The notes beneath the pieces were generated by a model, which was not told the origin of the DNA, searched no databases, and worked only from the letters and a program-made list of their open reading frames with translations. Positions 51,026 through 58,847 of a DNA stretch of 64,000 nucleotides are shown one piece after another. The stretch is from Spirochaetes bacterium ADurb.Bin215 (GTDB taxonomy: Bacteria; Spirochaetota; Spirochaetia; Treponematales; Treponemataceae), in contig MWCL01000002.1 in NCBI GenBank assembly GCA_002070025.1, forward strand, positions 1-64,000. Reading direction: 5' to 3'. The position numbers and the translations under genes were made by a program. The stretch's first letter is position 1; each line of letters opens with the position of its first letter.

Positions 51026-51271
51026 TTATCGTGTTTGCTTTGCTTTAAGTGCTGCCGCGATCGCTGCAATCACTGTCTTTTCGTTGCCGGCGGCCATTGG
51101 TGCCGCGCCGGAATGTGCCTGTGTTTCATTTTCCTTGTCGAGCCCGGTAACGCGTACCAGAATTTCCACCAGCTTCATGACGCCGACGAGGATGACAAGA
51201 AAAATGAATACAACACCTAAACCGAGAAGAGTCAAAATTCCGCTTTGACTCAGCATTTCGGGTATTGTCAT
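51026..51271 (-). CDS. oadG: Na+-translocating decarboxylase gamma subunit
   Basis: 81 residues: one N-terminal transmembrane helix (ILTLLGLGVVFIFLVILVGV), then a linker and a C-terminal helix (KTVIAAIAAALKAKQTR), the OadG pattern. It anchors the alpha subunit to the membrane beta subunit. First gene of the operon, with GGAGG 5 nt before ATG 51271, followed by oadA after 11 nt. The usual histidine-rich Zn tail is reduced. Confidence 0.9.
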   Translation of the reverse strand: MTIPEMLSQSGILTLLGLGVVFIFLVILVGVMKLVEILVRVTGLDKENETQAHSGAAPMAAGNEKTVIAAIAAALKAKQTR

Positions 51272-51305
51272 AATGCCTCCAATAAGTTAGTGCGTTTCAA
51301 CATTG

Positions 51306-51334
51306 ATAGTACTGAAAAGGCCGTCCTTGTTCAA
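51306..51334 (-). promoter_or_regulatory. oadGAB promoter
   Basis: Minus strand TTGAAC (51329-51334), 17-nt spacer, TACTAT (51306-51311). Its -35 box overlaps that of the divergent pgm promoter by four bases. Confidence 0.65.
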
Positions 51335-51355
51335 GTGGAAAGAATTGTCTATACT
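51327..51355 (+). promoter_or_regulatory. pgm promoter
   Basis: TTGTTC (51327-51332), 17-nt spacer, TATACT (51350-51355). The -35 shares bases with the minus-strand -35 of oadGAB inside TTGTTCAA. Confidence 0.65.
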
Positions 51356-51397
51356 GGAACTGATACCATAATTACCTGTGATTCTGAGGAGAAACCC

Positions 51398-53170
51398 ATG
51401 GAAAAAGATACCATATTTGCCCGTGCCGAAGCCTATTGCGCCGCTGAAAAAGACCCCCGTTTTGCCGACGAGGTGCGGTCGCTCGTGAATGATAAAAACC
51501 TGTCTGAACTTGAAGACCGGTTCTACCGCGATCTCGAATTCGGTACCGGCGGGCTGCGCGGCCTCATCGGCGGCGGTACCAACCGCATGAATACCCATGT
51601 AATCAATCGCGCAACCCAGGGTCTCGCCAACTATTTTATCAAAACCTTTCCGGACAAGGCGAAAAACGGAAGCCTCAAGGCGGTAATTGCCCACGATTCC
51701 CGCCGTTATTCGGACGTATTCGCCGAGGCAACCGCGCTCATTTTCGCGGCGAACGGCTTTACCACCTACCTCTTTACCTCGCTCCGCCCTACTCCCGAAC
51801 TTTCGTACGCCATCCGGACTCTCGGCTGCGACACCGGGGTCGTGGTAACCGCCTCGCACAATCCGCCCGCGTACAACGGCTACAAGGCCTACTGGAACGA
51901 CGGATCCCAGCTCATTGAACCGCACGACGAAGGCGTCATAACCGAAGTGAACGCGATAACCGCCGTGAAAACCATGTCGCGTGAAGAAGCGCTTGCTTCG
52001 GGCAAGCTCGTACTCATCGACAAAACCGTAGACGAACCCTACTGGGAGATGGTCAAGAAACAGCTCTTCCGCCCCGAACTGATCCGTGAAAAGGCGAAAG
52101 AAGTAAAGGTCGTCTACACCCCGCTCCACGGGACCGGCGCCATGCATGTGGAAAAGGTCCTCGGCGATCTCGGACTCACCGTAATCACCGTACCCGAACA
52201 GCGGGAACCGGACGGGAACTTCCCTACAGTTGACTATCCGAATCCGGAAGAAGCGGCCGCCCTCAAGATGGCAATCGAACTCGGCAAGAAGGAAAAGGCC
52301 GACGTGGTCATGGCGACCGATCCGGACGCCGACCGCTTTGCCGCGGCCGTTCCCGACGGTACGGGAGACTTCACCCTCATTACCGGTAACCAGATGGGCG
52401 CCCTTCTCGCCGACTACATCTGCCTTTCCCGGAAGGAACTCGGCGCAATGCCGAAAAACCCCGGCATGATCCGTTCGATCGTTACGTCGGCCTTCAGCGA
52501 CCGCATCGCCGCGTCGTACGGCGTCTACAGCGAAGAATGTCTCACCGGATTCAAGTGGATTGCCGCCGTGATGGCCAATTTTGAACAAACCGGCTCACAC
52601 GAATACATCTTCGGTTTTGAGGAAAGCTACGGCTACAATGTTGAAACCGATGTCCGCGACAAGGACGGGGTCTCGGCCGCGGCCATGTGCGCCGAGATGA
52701 CCCTGTACTGGAGAAGCAAGGGAAAAGGCCTCATCGACCGCCTCAACGAACTCTTCCTGGAACACGGGTACTTTGAAGAAAAGTCCATCAGCAAGAACTT
52801 CCCCGGTCCGACCGGCGGCGAGACCATGAAAAACCTCATGGCCGCGCTTCGGAAAGACGGGCTCACCACCGTTGCCGGGAAAAAGGTATCCAAAATCCGC
52901 GACGTTCAGGAAAACACCGTCTATGATCCGGCCAGTCCCGCAAACCGCCAGAGCGCGGGGCTTCCGAAAAGCAATGTACTCCAGTTCTTCCTTGAAGACG
53001 GCACCGTACTGAGCGCACGGCCGAGCGGGACCGAACCCAAGATCAAGTTTTACGTATCCTGTCCGGTTACGGTGCAAAACGGCGATCTCGCCGGAGCAAA
53101 AGCCGCTGCGGGCGCGCTCATAGCGGCCATTACCGAAGAAATTCAGGCAATCCTCGCCAGGGCTTCCTGA
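51398..53170 (+). CDS. pgm: Phosphohexomutase (phosphoglucomutase/phosphomannomutase)
   Basis: 590 residues from ATG 51398 (GAGGAG upstream); the longer frame from 51245 overlaps oadG and has no ribosome site. Active phosphoserine S153 lies in VVVTASHNPPAYNGYK, the Mg2+ loop is ATDPDADRFA, the sugar loop FGFEESYGYNV, and the phosphate loop ARPSGTEPKIKFYV. Length and the GTGGLRG start match the PgcA-like alpha-D-phosphohexomutases. It interconverts hexose-1- and 6-phosphates; glucose versus mannose preference cannot be decided. The dnaQ-like gene follows after 4 nt. Confidence 0.93.
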   Translation: MEKDTIFARAEAYCAAEKDPRFADEVRSLVNDKNLSELEDRFYRDLEFGTGGLRGLIGGGTNRMNTHVINRATQGLANYFIKTFPDKAKNGSLKAVIAHDSRRYSDVFAEATALIFAANGFTTYLFTSLRPTPELSYAIRTLGCDTGVVVTASHNPPAYNGYKAYWNDGSQLIEPHDEGVITEVNAITAVKTMSREEALASGKLVLIDKTVDEPYWEMVKKQLFRPELIREKAKEVKVVYTPLHGTGAMHVEKVLGDLGLTVITVPEQREPDGNFPTVDYPNPEEAAALKMAIELGKKEKADVVMATDPDADRFAAAVPDGTGDFTLITGNQMGALLADYICLSRKELGAMPKNPGMIRSIVTSAFSDRIAASYGVYSEECLTGFKWIAAVMANFEQTGSHEYIFGFEESYGYNVETDVRDKDGVSAAAMCAEMTLYWRSKGKGLIDRLNELFLEHGYFEEKSISKNFPGPTGGETMKNLMAALRKDGLTTVAGKKVSKIRDVQENTVYDPASPANRQSAGLPKSNVLQFFLEDGTVLSARPSGTEPKIKFYVSCPVTVQNGDLAGAKAAAGALIAAITEEIQAILARAS

Positions 53171-53174
53171 GGGT

Positions 53175-53720
53175 ATGGGACAGTATGACTGGCTCCGCGC
53201 CGCTGACCCATCCGTAATCTTTACGGCGTTCGATACTGAAACCACCGGGCTTGATCCCAAGCAAAACCGGGTCATCGAGATCGGGGCGATACGCTTTGAC
53301 TCGTCCGGTGTAATGGCGCGGTTTTCCGTGCTCATACACCCGGAACGGCCCATGCCGGCGGAAGCATCACGCATAAACGGCATCACCGACGCCATGCTCG
53401 CGGGGAAACCCGTGGCGGCGGAAGTGCTGCCGGATTTTCTTTCTTTTATTGGAAACTCGGTATTGGTGGCGCACAACGCGCCGTTCGACATCAGCTTCAT
53501 GAACGAAGAACTGTCCCGGCTTATGCTGCCGCCGCTTTCAAACCGCGTGGTGGACACCCGCATTCTCGCAAAAGATGTCTTTCCCGGCCTCCCCCGCTAC
53601 GCACTCCAGGATCTCGCAAAACACTTCGGAATAGAAGCAATAGACGCCCACCGGGCTGAAGATGACGCGCGGGTCTGCTATGAGTTGTTCCGGGTGTGCA
53701 GGAAAAATCAGTCGCGATAG
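53175..53720 (+). CDS. DnaQ-family 3'-5' exonuclease
   Basis: 181 residues. Exonuclease motifs I to III are intact: FDTETTG (D20, E22), VLVAHNAPFDISFM and HRAEDDARVCYELF. It resembles the stand-alone epsilon subunit of DNA polymerase III and also PolC-type proofreading exonucleases. Spirochete replicases lack an internal proofreading site in some lineages, so this could be the proofreader, but a repair exonuclease is equally possible. It follows pgm after 4 nt and overlaps the convergent sigma-factor gene by 13 nt. Confidence 0.87.
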   Translation: MGQYDWLRAADPSVIFTAFDTETTGLDPKQNRVIEIGAIRFDSSGVMARFSVLIHPERPMPAEASRINGITDAMLAGKPVAAEVLPDFLSFIGNSVLVAHNAPFDISFMNEELSRLMLPPLSNRVVDTRILAKDVFPGLPRYALQDLAKHFGIEAIDAHRAEDDARVCYELFRVCRKNQSR

Positions 53721-54748
53721 AGAGCTTCGAGCAGGGTGTGATTGCGCAGTTTGCCAATCGCCTTGCCCTGTATCTGACGGACACGTTCCCGGGTAATACC
53801 GAGAAGCTTTCCGGTTTCTTCCAGGGTAAGCGGGCCCTTGTCCGTGAGACCGAACCTGAGTTTTATGATCTTCATTTCGCGCTCGGTGAGTTCATTGAGC
53901 ACATCTTCCATGGTATCCTGTAGCGTGGCGGTAAATACCAGCTCAAACGGTTCAACCAGCGTATCGTCGCTTATGAGATCGGCAAGCCGGGTATTGTTGT
54001 CGTCGTCAACACTCGTATCAAGGCTCGTGGTTTCCTGGGACAGATTCATGATTTCCTGAATACGCTCCGGCGGAATCTGAAGATATTCGGACAATTCCTC
54101 CGGACTCGGATCGCGGCCCAAGTCCTGGGTAAGCTGTTTAGCCACAAAGAAGCATTTACTGATGGTATTGAGCATGTGAATGGGAATGCGGATAATCCGT
54201 CCCTTGTCCGCAAGACTTTTTATAATCGCCTGACGGATCCACCAGGTACCATAGGTTGAAAAACGGCACCCCCGGGTGTAGTCAAACCGTTCCACGGCTT
54301 CTATAAGCCCGATATTGCCCTCGTCTATGAGATCCAGAAGCCCGAGGCCCCGATGCTGGTAATTCTTCGCGATTGAAACAACGAGGCGGAGATTCGCGGT
54401 TATCATGCGGTTTTTCAAGTCGCGGAGCATGGACTCAAGTTTTTCCGCTTCACTGACATAGGCCGGATCGGACAAACGTTCGCCGTAGGATTCTTTGAGC
54501 GATATGAGGGACAGCCGGATGTGCTGGATTTTTTGTCCAATCTCGCGTTCATCGTCAATTGACAGGAGCGGATAACGGGAAATTTGCTTGAGATACAACG
54601 CAAGCGGATCGACGTCATGATCCGGCACTTTCTTCTTTGCAGGAGTTCGCCGCACCGCCTTTTTGCCCGGGGATTTTTCCTTTTTTTTCCCGTTCGCAGT
54701 CTTTTCCGTTTTCATGTTGTCCTGTTCGGTCCGGGAAGAAATACTCAC
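53708..54748 (-). CDS. rpoS: RpoS/RpoD-type sigma-70 factor
   Basis: 346 residues from GTG 54748 (overlaps the preceding stop as GTGA); ATG 54715 with AGGA upstream is a good alternative (335 residues). After a lysine-rich leader come region 1.2 (DPLALYLKQISRYPLLSIDD), region 2 (LGLLDLIDEGNIGLIEAVER, RFSTYGTWWIRQAI), region 3 and region 4 (LTLEETGKLLGITRERVRQIQ). Its small size, lack of region 1.1 and an upstream LysM/M23 gene, as in nlpD-rpoS of gammaproteobacteria, support an RpoS-like alternative factor rather than the ~600-residue RpoD. Confidence 0.88.
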   Translation of the reverse strand: MSISSRTEQDNMKTEKTANGKKKEKSPGKKAVRRTPAKKKVPDHDVDPLALYLKQISRYPLLSIDDEREIGQKIQHIRLSLISLKESYGERLSDPAYVSEAEKLESMLRDLKNRMITANLRLVVSIAKNYQHRGLGLLDLIDEGNIGLIEAVERFDYTRGCRFSTYGTWWIRQAIIKSLADKGRIIRIPIHMLNTISKCFFVAKQLTQDLGRDPSPEELSEYLQIPPERIQEIMNLSQETTSLDTSVDDDNNTRLADLISDDTLVEPFELVFTATLQDTMEDVLNELTEREMKIIKLRFGLTDKGPLTLEETGKLLGITRERVRQIQGKAIGKLRNHTLLEALYRD

Positions 54749-55587
54749 CCCCGGGGAGCCTTTGCCGGATCAACCGGCTTGTCCTTGTTGTACACCATAA
54801 AGTACAGTTGCGGTTTCCCCGACAGGGAATCGGCGCCGAGTGTTCCAAGCGAATCTCCAAAGGAAATTTTTTCCCCGGAGCGTACATTCATCCGTGACAA
54901 ACCGCCGTACACATATATGTAGCCGTTCTTTGACTGTATGAACACCACTTGACCAAAGCCGCGGTACGGGCCGGTTGAAAGAACCGTGCCGGACGCGATT
55001 GTCTTTACCTCGCTGTTCCGGTCAGCGGTAATGGAAACACCGTAGAGCTTCCCGGAAAGATATGCTATCTCGCTGGCTTCAACCGGCCAGATAACGGTAC
55101 TGTCAAGTTTTCCGGTCTTGTAGGTGCGGGGATCTTCGAGCGGAACGGTCGGGGCTGCCGTAACCACGACGGGATTGTCCGGTTTTGAATCACCGGACGA
55201 TTTGCCGGGTAAATACAACACATCGCCGATCCTGATGGTGGAATTTCGTGCAAGTTTGTTCGCCGAAAGAAGTTCTTCTACAGGGATGGAAAAGCGACGG
55301 GCAATTCCGTACAGGGTATCACCGCGCGCGACCGTATAGACCCCGGGGATGCGGATTTTCTGACCTTCCCTGAGGCGGTCGGGATTGTCCAGATTGTTGT
55401 ACTCCATGATCGCATCCGCAGGAACGTTGTACTGCCGGCTTATTCCATACAGGGTTTCTCCCCGCTTGAGTATGTGTATCAAATCCTCTGCATGCAGCAA
55501 CGATGACGCACACATGACGATGAGGGGCAGAGCCATTGTCCGTATAGTTTTTCTGGTGTCCATCTGCTTGATTGTCGGCGTTTTCAT
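54745..55587 (-). CDS. LysM plus degenerate M23 (NlpD-like) envelope protein
   Basis: 280 residues from ATG 55587 (AAGGA upstream); ATG 55563 would give a more compact signal peptide. A signal peptide (TMALPLIVMCASSLLHA) is followed by two LysM domains: HILKRGETLYGISRQYNVPA and YTVARGDTLYGIARRFSIPV. A linker leads to an M23/LytM fold (TIASGTVLSTGPYRGFGQVV, GYIYVYGGLSRMNVRSGEKI). The catalytic HxH and metal histidines are replaced (YGGLS for YaHLS, QLYF for HLHF), so it is probably an inactive regulator like NlpD or EnvC. Coupled to rpoS by a 4-nt overlap. Confidence 0.87.
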   Translation of the reverse strand: MKTPTIKQMDTRKTIRTMALPLIVMCASSLLHAEDLIHILKRGETLYGISRQYNVPADAIMEYNNLDNPDRLREGQKIRIPGVYTVARGDTLYGIARRFSIPVEELLSANKLARNSTIRIGDVLYLPGKSSGDSKPDNPVVVTAAPTVPLEDPRTYKTGKLDSTVIWPVEASEIAYLSGKLYGVSITADRNSEVKTIASGTVLSTGPYRGFGQVVFIQSKNGYIYVYGGLSRMNVRSGEKISFGDSLGTLGADSLSGKPQLYFMVYNKDKPVDPAKAPRG

Positions 55588-55627
55588 CACCAATCCTTAT
55601 ACGGTCCTGAAAGAATTCCTGACAGAG

Positions 55628-56182
55628 TTACAGACCGGAGGACAGAATTTCATCCACCGTGGGCGGGAAAAGACTCTTCATCGCCTCGAGATCGTCGGAA
55701 CTGACGAGGAATTCCTTGTCCTGGGCAATCAGTTCGTTTGACGAACGAAGCTTTTCCAGAAGTCCGAAGACAATGTAGGTCATCATGACCAAACCCGCGC
55801 GGGGGTGCATATTGATGTATGTGGTGAATTTGTCACGGGACAAGGCCATAACCAGGGACAAGTCCGTGGCACGGACAGTCGCGGTACTCGGCTCGTTTTT
55901 GAAGATGGACGTTTCTCCAAATGTGGCGCCCATGGTCAGGGTATTTATCTTGATTTCATCTTTCTCATGGCCCTTCTTGAGTATTTCAACCTCACCGGAC
56001 AGCAGGGTGAATATGCTGGTTGATACCTGGCCTTCCACGATTATTTTCTCCCCGCTTTCGTAGGAGTACAAATCGCAAATTGCAGGCAGATCATCAAGAT
56101 CCGTCCGGTCTATTTGTGAAAACATGGGAATGTCTATCAGACTCGCAAACATTGCCTCAGGAAAAATCTCAACCTTTTTCAT
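55628..56182 (-). CDS. Cyclic-nucleotide-binding-domain protein
   Basis: 184 residues. One cNMP-binding fold: EKIIVEGQVSTSIFTLLSGE then TFGETSIFKNEPSTATVRA, where the phosphate-binding arginine of the PRxAT motif is replaced by serine, so classic cAMP binding is doubtful. After the C-helix there is no helix-turn-helix, so it is not a DNA-binding CRP. The tail is acidic. AGGAG precedes ATG 56182. It lies 40 nt upstream of the LysM gene and may be cotranscribed with it and rpoS. Confidence 0.85.
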   Translation of the reverse strand: MKKVEIFPEAMFASLIDIPMFSQIDRTDLDDLPAICDLYSYESGEKIIVEGQVSTSIFTLLSGEVEILKKGHEKDEIKINTLTMGATFGETSIFKNEPSTATVRATDLSLVMALSRDKFTTYINMHPRAGLVMMTYIVFGLLEKLRSSNELIAQDKEFLVSSDDLEAMKSLFPPTVDEILSSGL

Positions 56183-56240
56183 GCTTACTCCTGCAGTACT
56201 TCTTGTTCCTCATAGTAGCACATTTTTATATAAAAAATGA

Positions 56241-56246
56241 TATAAT
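56241..56246 (+). promoter_or_regulatory. Extended -10 box for the OmpA-like gene
   Basis: TATAAT at 56241-56246 preceded by TGA. No convincing -35. The ATG at 56255 is 8 nt after the -10 and no Shine-Dalgarno is present, so the mRNA may be leaderless. Confidence 0.5.
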
Positions 56247-56254
56247 TGACAATT

Positions 56255-57613
56255 ATGAGGCAGAATTTTCTCGCTGTTTCCGCAATTCTACTGTTCGCAG
56301 CGCAATCAACCCTTCCGTGCCCGGCGGAACCGGTCAGCATTGCCCAGTCAATGACCGGGAAGTGGTATCAGGTAGAGCGGTCAAACTGGTCGCAATACCG
56401 CAACGGAAAGTATATCGGTTTGACACACCGGGAAACCAGGACCACCCTTACCGCCGAACCGGCAGGCGGACGGACAAGCCGGTTTGCCGGTTTTTGCTAT
56501 GTACTTGAAGAAACGCTCCGGGACATGCGTAACTCTGCACAAGGTCTTGATGATGTTCACCCCGTTTCGTTTATCCTTGCATCCGACGGCAGGATGACCA
56601 TCAAGGAAACCGATTCCGGCTATCCGCGACTCAGGAACTTTCCGCTTCTTCCCGCCGATCCCGTAGTACCGGGAGACCGCTGGGAGGGAGAATCCCTCCG
56701 GATCATCGATCCGCGCAACTCCGGCAAAACAACCAGGATGCCCATACAGGTTGCCTACGAATTTGTGGGCGAGGAACAGTATAAGGGACACGATGTCTTC
56801 CGGATCAAGGCCAAATACGCAACGCGCATCAACAAGTTTCGCAAACTGCGAAGCGACGATGCGGATCTCGAATCGGCCACCGGCACTCATGATATCGATA
56901 TACTGATCGCCCGTGAAAGCGGCGCCATGGTTCTCATGCTCGACATTCAGGATGAAACGTTTTTCTATGCTGACGGATCATCCGTCCGATACCGGGGAAG
57001 TACGGCGGTTTTCGGGGAGGTTCCCGCGCCAGTAGACCGCGCGGCCATTATCCGGGCAGCCGCTCCCTACGGCGTCGCCGAACCGTCACGCGAAACCTTT
57101 TCGTTGCGGGACACTCCGCCGCAACCCGGGAAAAAACCTTCCGGAGAAGACCTGCCCGCCGCAGGCCGTGAACCGCCAGCGGTCGCGAATCCCCGCGGCG
57201 GTCTCCCGGAGGATGCTGCGACGGACGGAGCGTCCGCTGCCGCTCCATTCATGATGGAGGAAACCGAACAGGGCGTCCGTCTTTCACTGCGGGATATCCG
57301 CTTTGTGGCGGACAGCGCCGATATTCTTCCCGAAGAAGCATGGCGGCTCGACGCTATTGCCGAAACCCTGCGAGCCATTCCCGGAGGACGTTTTCTTGTG
57401 GAAGGACATACCGCGGATGTAGGAAATCCCGCGGGAGAAAAGGCGCTGTCCGTTGAACGCGCCGAACGGATCATTCGGGAACTTTCCCGCCGGGGGATTC
57501 CGGAAGACCAGTGCATTTTCACCGGTTACGGGGGAACCCGCCCGGTCGCGGATAACAGTACCGCGGAAGGACGCGCCCAGAATCGTCGGGTGGAGATTAC
57601 GATTCTCGACTAG
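56255..57613 (+). CDS. Secreted OmpA-family C-terminal protein
   Basis: 452 residues from ATG 56255 (an upstream TTG at 56246 overlaps the -10 box). Signal peptide MRQNFLAVSAILLFAAQ. The N-terminal ~280 residues form an uncharacterised beta-rich region; a proline-rich linker (~285-325) follows. The OmpA peptidoglycan-binding domain occupies ~340-452, with FVADSADILPEEAWRLDAIA, FLVEGHTADVGNPAGEKALS, SVERAERIIRELSRRGIPED and GRAQNRRVEITILD. The N-terminal part is probably soluble, not a beta-barrel. The protein likely links the envelope to peptidoglycan in the periplasm. As I recall, T. pallidum has a similar protein. Confidence 0.87.
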   Translation: MRQNFLAVSAILLFAAQSTLPCPAEPVSIAQSMTGKWYQVERSNWSQYRNGKYIGLTHRETRTTLTAEPAGGRTSRFAGFCYVLEETLRDMRNSAQGLDDVHPVSFILASDGRMTIKETDSGYPRLRNFPLLPADPVVPGDRWEGESLRIIDPRNSGKTTRMPIQVAYEFVGEEQYKGHDVFRIKAKYATRINKFRKLRSDDADLESATGTHDIDILIARESGAMVLMLDIQDETFFYADGSSVRYRGSTAVFGEVPAPVDRAAIIRAAAPYGVAEPSRETFSLRDTPPQPGKKPSGEDLPAAGREPPAVANPRGGLPEDAATDGASAAAPFMMEETEQGVRLSLRDIRFVADSADILPEEAWRLDAIAETLRAIPGGRFLVEGHTADVGNPAGEKALSVERAERIIRELSRRGIPEDQCIFTGYGGTRPVADNSTAEGRAQNRRVEITILD

Positions 57614-57620
57614 ATTTCCG

Positions 57621-58847
57621 TTACCCGTCCCGGGAGAAAGAGGCAAAAAACGAGCCGATATCATGACCGTTGATGACGGTGGGATCGGGATACAGCGATA
57701 GAATCTTGTTTCTTCCGTCCCGGAGATGTACCGAGGTAATACCGTAGGAAATGGAGCTGTCCGCTTCCACAAAAGCCGCAATATGATCCGCGGCCCGTAT
57801 GAGGCGTCCGTCGACCGGTTTGAACCGCACATCATTATACGGTCCCTGCAAATCGTCAAATGACACAAATGCGGTATGTCCCGTGTTGTCGATTATGCGG
57901 TTCTCGAATTCATTGGCCGTAAAAAATACCAGCTCATCTCGATAGCAGTCGTGCATGAGGGGCAATAATTCCTTCTCGACAACTCGATCCTCGATTCTTT
58001 TTACGATAGCGGAGAGGTGATCGGTTGCCTGTTTTACCGGCGAAATGATGTCCCTGGTTACCGCTTCGGGAAGGTCATGAAAGAGCGCGGAAAAAAAGTT
58101 GTTGTACCGGCGGGCCGGGCAAAATCCGAGGGATTCACCCATGAGCAACACCATGGTCGCAACAAAGAACGAATGACCGAGCACACTGGTCCGGGGAACC
58201 CGCGGCGTCTGGTTCCAGCGTGTCTGAAACCGGAGCTGTTCAATCTTGGTAATGAATTGATACAGTTTTCCATGCCCGTAAATTTCTGAAACTCCGGCCA
58301 GATCGGCGAATTCCGCCAGTTCAGCCGCGAGCTGTCTGCTGATCGGTTCAACCCGAAACGGTTCATTTACCCGTGCTATCATTTCAAGCTCGCGGATGGC
58401 GGAGTACTTGTGGGCGGCGCGCATGATCCGCCAGGTAGTATCCCTGTTTTCATCAGCTGACTGCAGATACGCCGAAAGGGCATCAAGGAGCGGGCCCTGG
58501 CCAAGAAGCGCCGCATAGCCCTCGACTATCCACCCGTTCAATTTCGCATATTCGTGGGGGTATTCGGTCCGGAGCATCCGCTGAACCGGGGACTTTATAT
58601 CGCTCAGGGCAATCTTGCGCAGAAGATCGAAAAAGAGTGCATAGATAACACGGTCCCAGTCAACCGCATTTCCCCGGTCTTCCTCAAGCTTTCCCAGAAC
58701 ATAGGCAAGGACCGCAGTCTGCGCAGCCTTGTCCATCTCCACAACCTCGAAGGGCCGGACCAGATCATTCCACCGTTCAATGGAAAAGGCCTCAAAGAGC
58801 TTGAGAACCATTTCCCGCGAGAACGGACCATTCACGGCAGTTTTCAA
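57621..58847 (-). CDS. HD-domain hydrolase (YfbR/COG1896-like)
   Basis: 408 residues from TTG 58847, which overlaps the permease stop (TTGA) and has AAGGG upstream; GTG 58835 or ATG 58811 are possible. The open frame continues far upstream inside the permease gene, but that part is not coding. HD-site residues: GHSFFVATMVLLMGE, SALFHDLPEAVTRDIISPVK and RAADHIAAFVEAD. This HD family includes YfbR 5'-deoxynucleotidases. Last gene of a nucleoside-transporter operon, so a role in nucleotide turnover is plausible but unproven. N-terminal ~150 residues are helical and unassigned. Confidence 0.8.
   Translation of the reverse strand: MKTAVNGPFSREMVLKLFEAFSIERWNDLVRPFEVVEMDKAAQTAVLAYVLGKLEEDRGNAVDWDRVIYALFFDLLRKIALSDIKSPVQRMLRTEYPHEYAKLNGWIVEGYAALLGQGPLLDALSAYLQSADENRDTTWRIMRAAHKYSAIRELEMIARVNEPFRVEPISRQLAAELAEFADLAGVSEIYGHGKLYQFITKIEQLRFQTRWNQTPRVPRTSVLGHSFFVATMVLLMGESLGFCPARRYNNFFSALFHDLPEAVTRDIISPVKQATDHLSAIVKRIEDRVVEKELLPLMHDCYRDELVFFTANEFENRIIDNTGHTAFVSFDDLQGPYNDVRFKPVDGRLIRAADHIAAFVEADSSISYGITSVHLRDGRNKILSLYPDPTVINGHDIGSFFASFSRDG

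Noticed and set aside
50397-51248. 283-codon rightward open frame inside oadA/oadG
   Set aside because: Antisense to oadA and oadG, which are unmistakable.
51287-52588. 433-codon leftward open frame inside pgm
   Set aside because: Antisense to a complete phosphohexomutase with all active-site motifs; the long frame follows from codon bias in the sense gene, and no domain is recognisable.
52595-53563. 322-codon leftward open frame across pgm and the dnaQ-like gene
   Set aside because: Antisense to two well-supported genes, with no ribosome site or motif.
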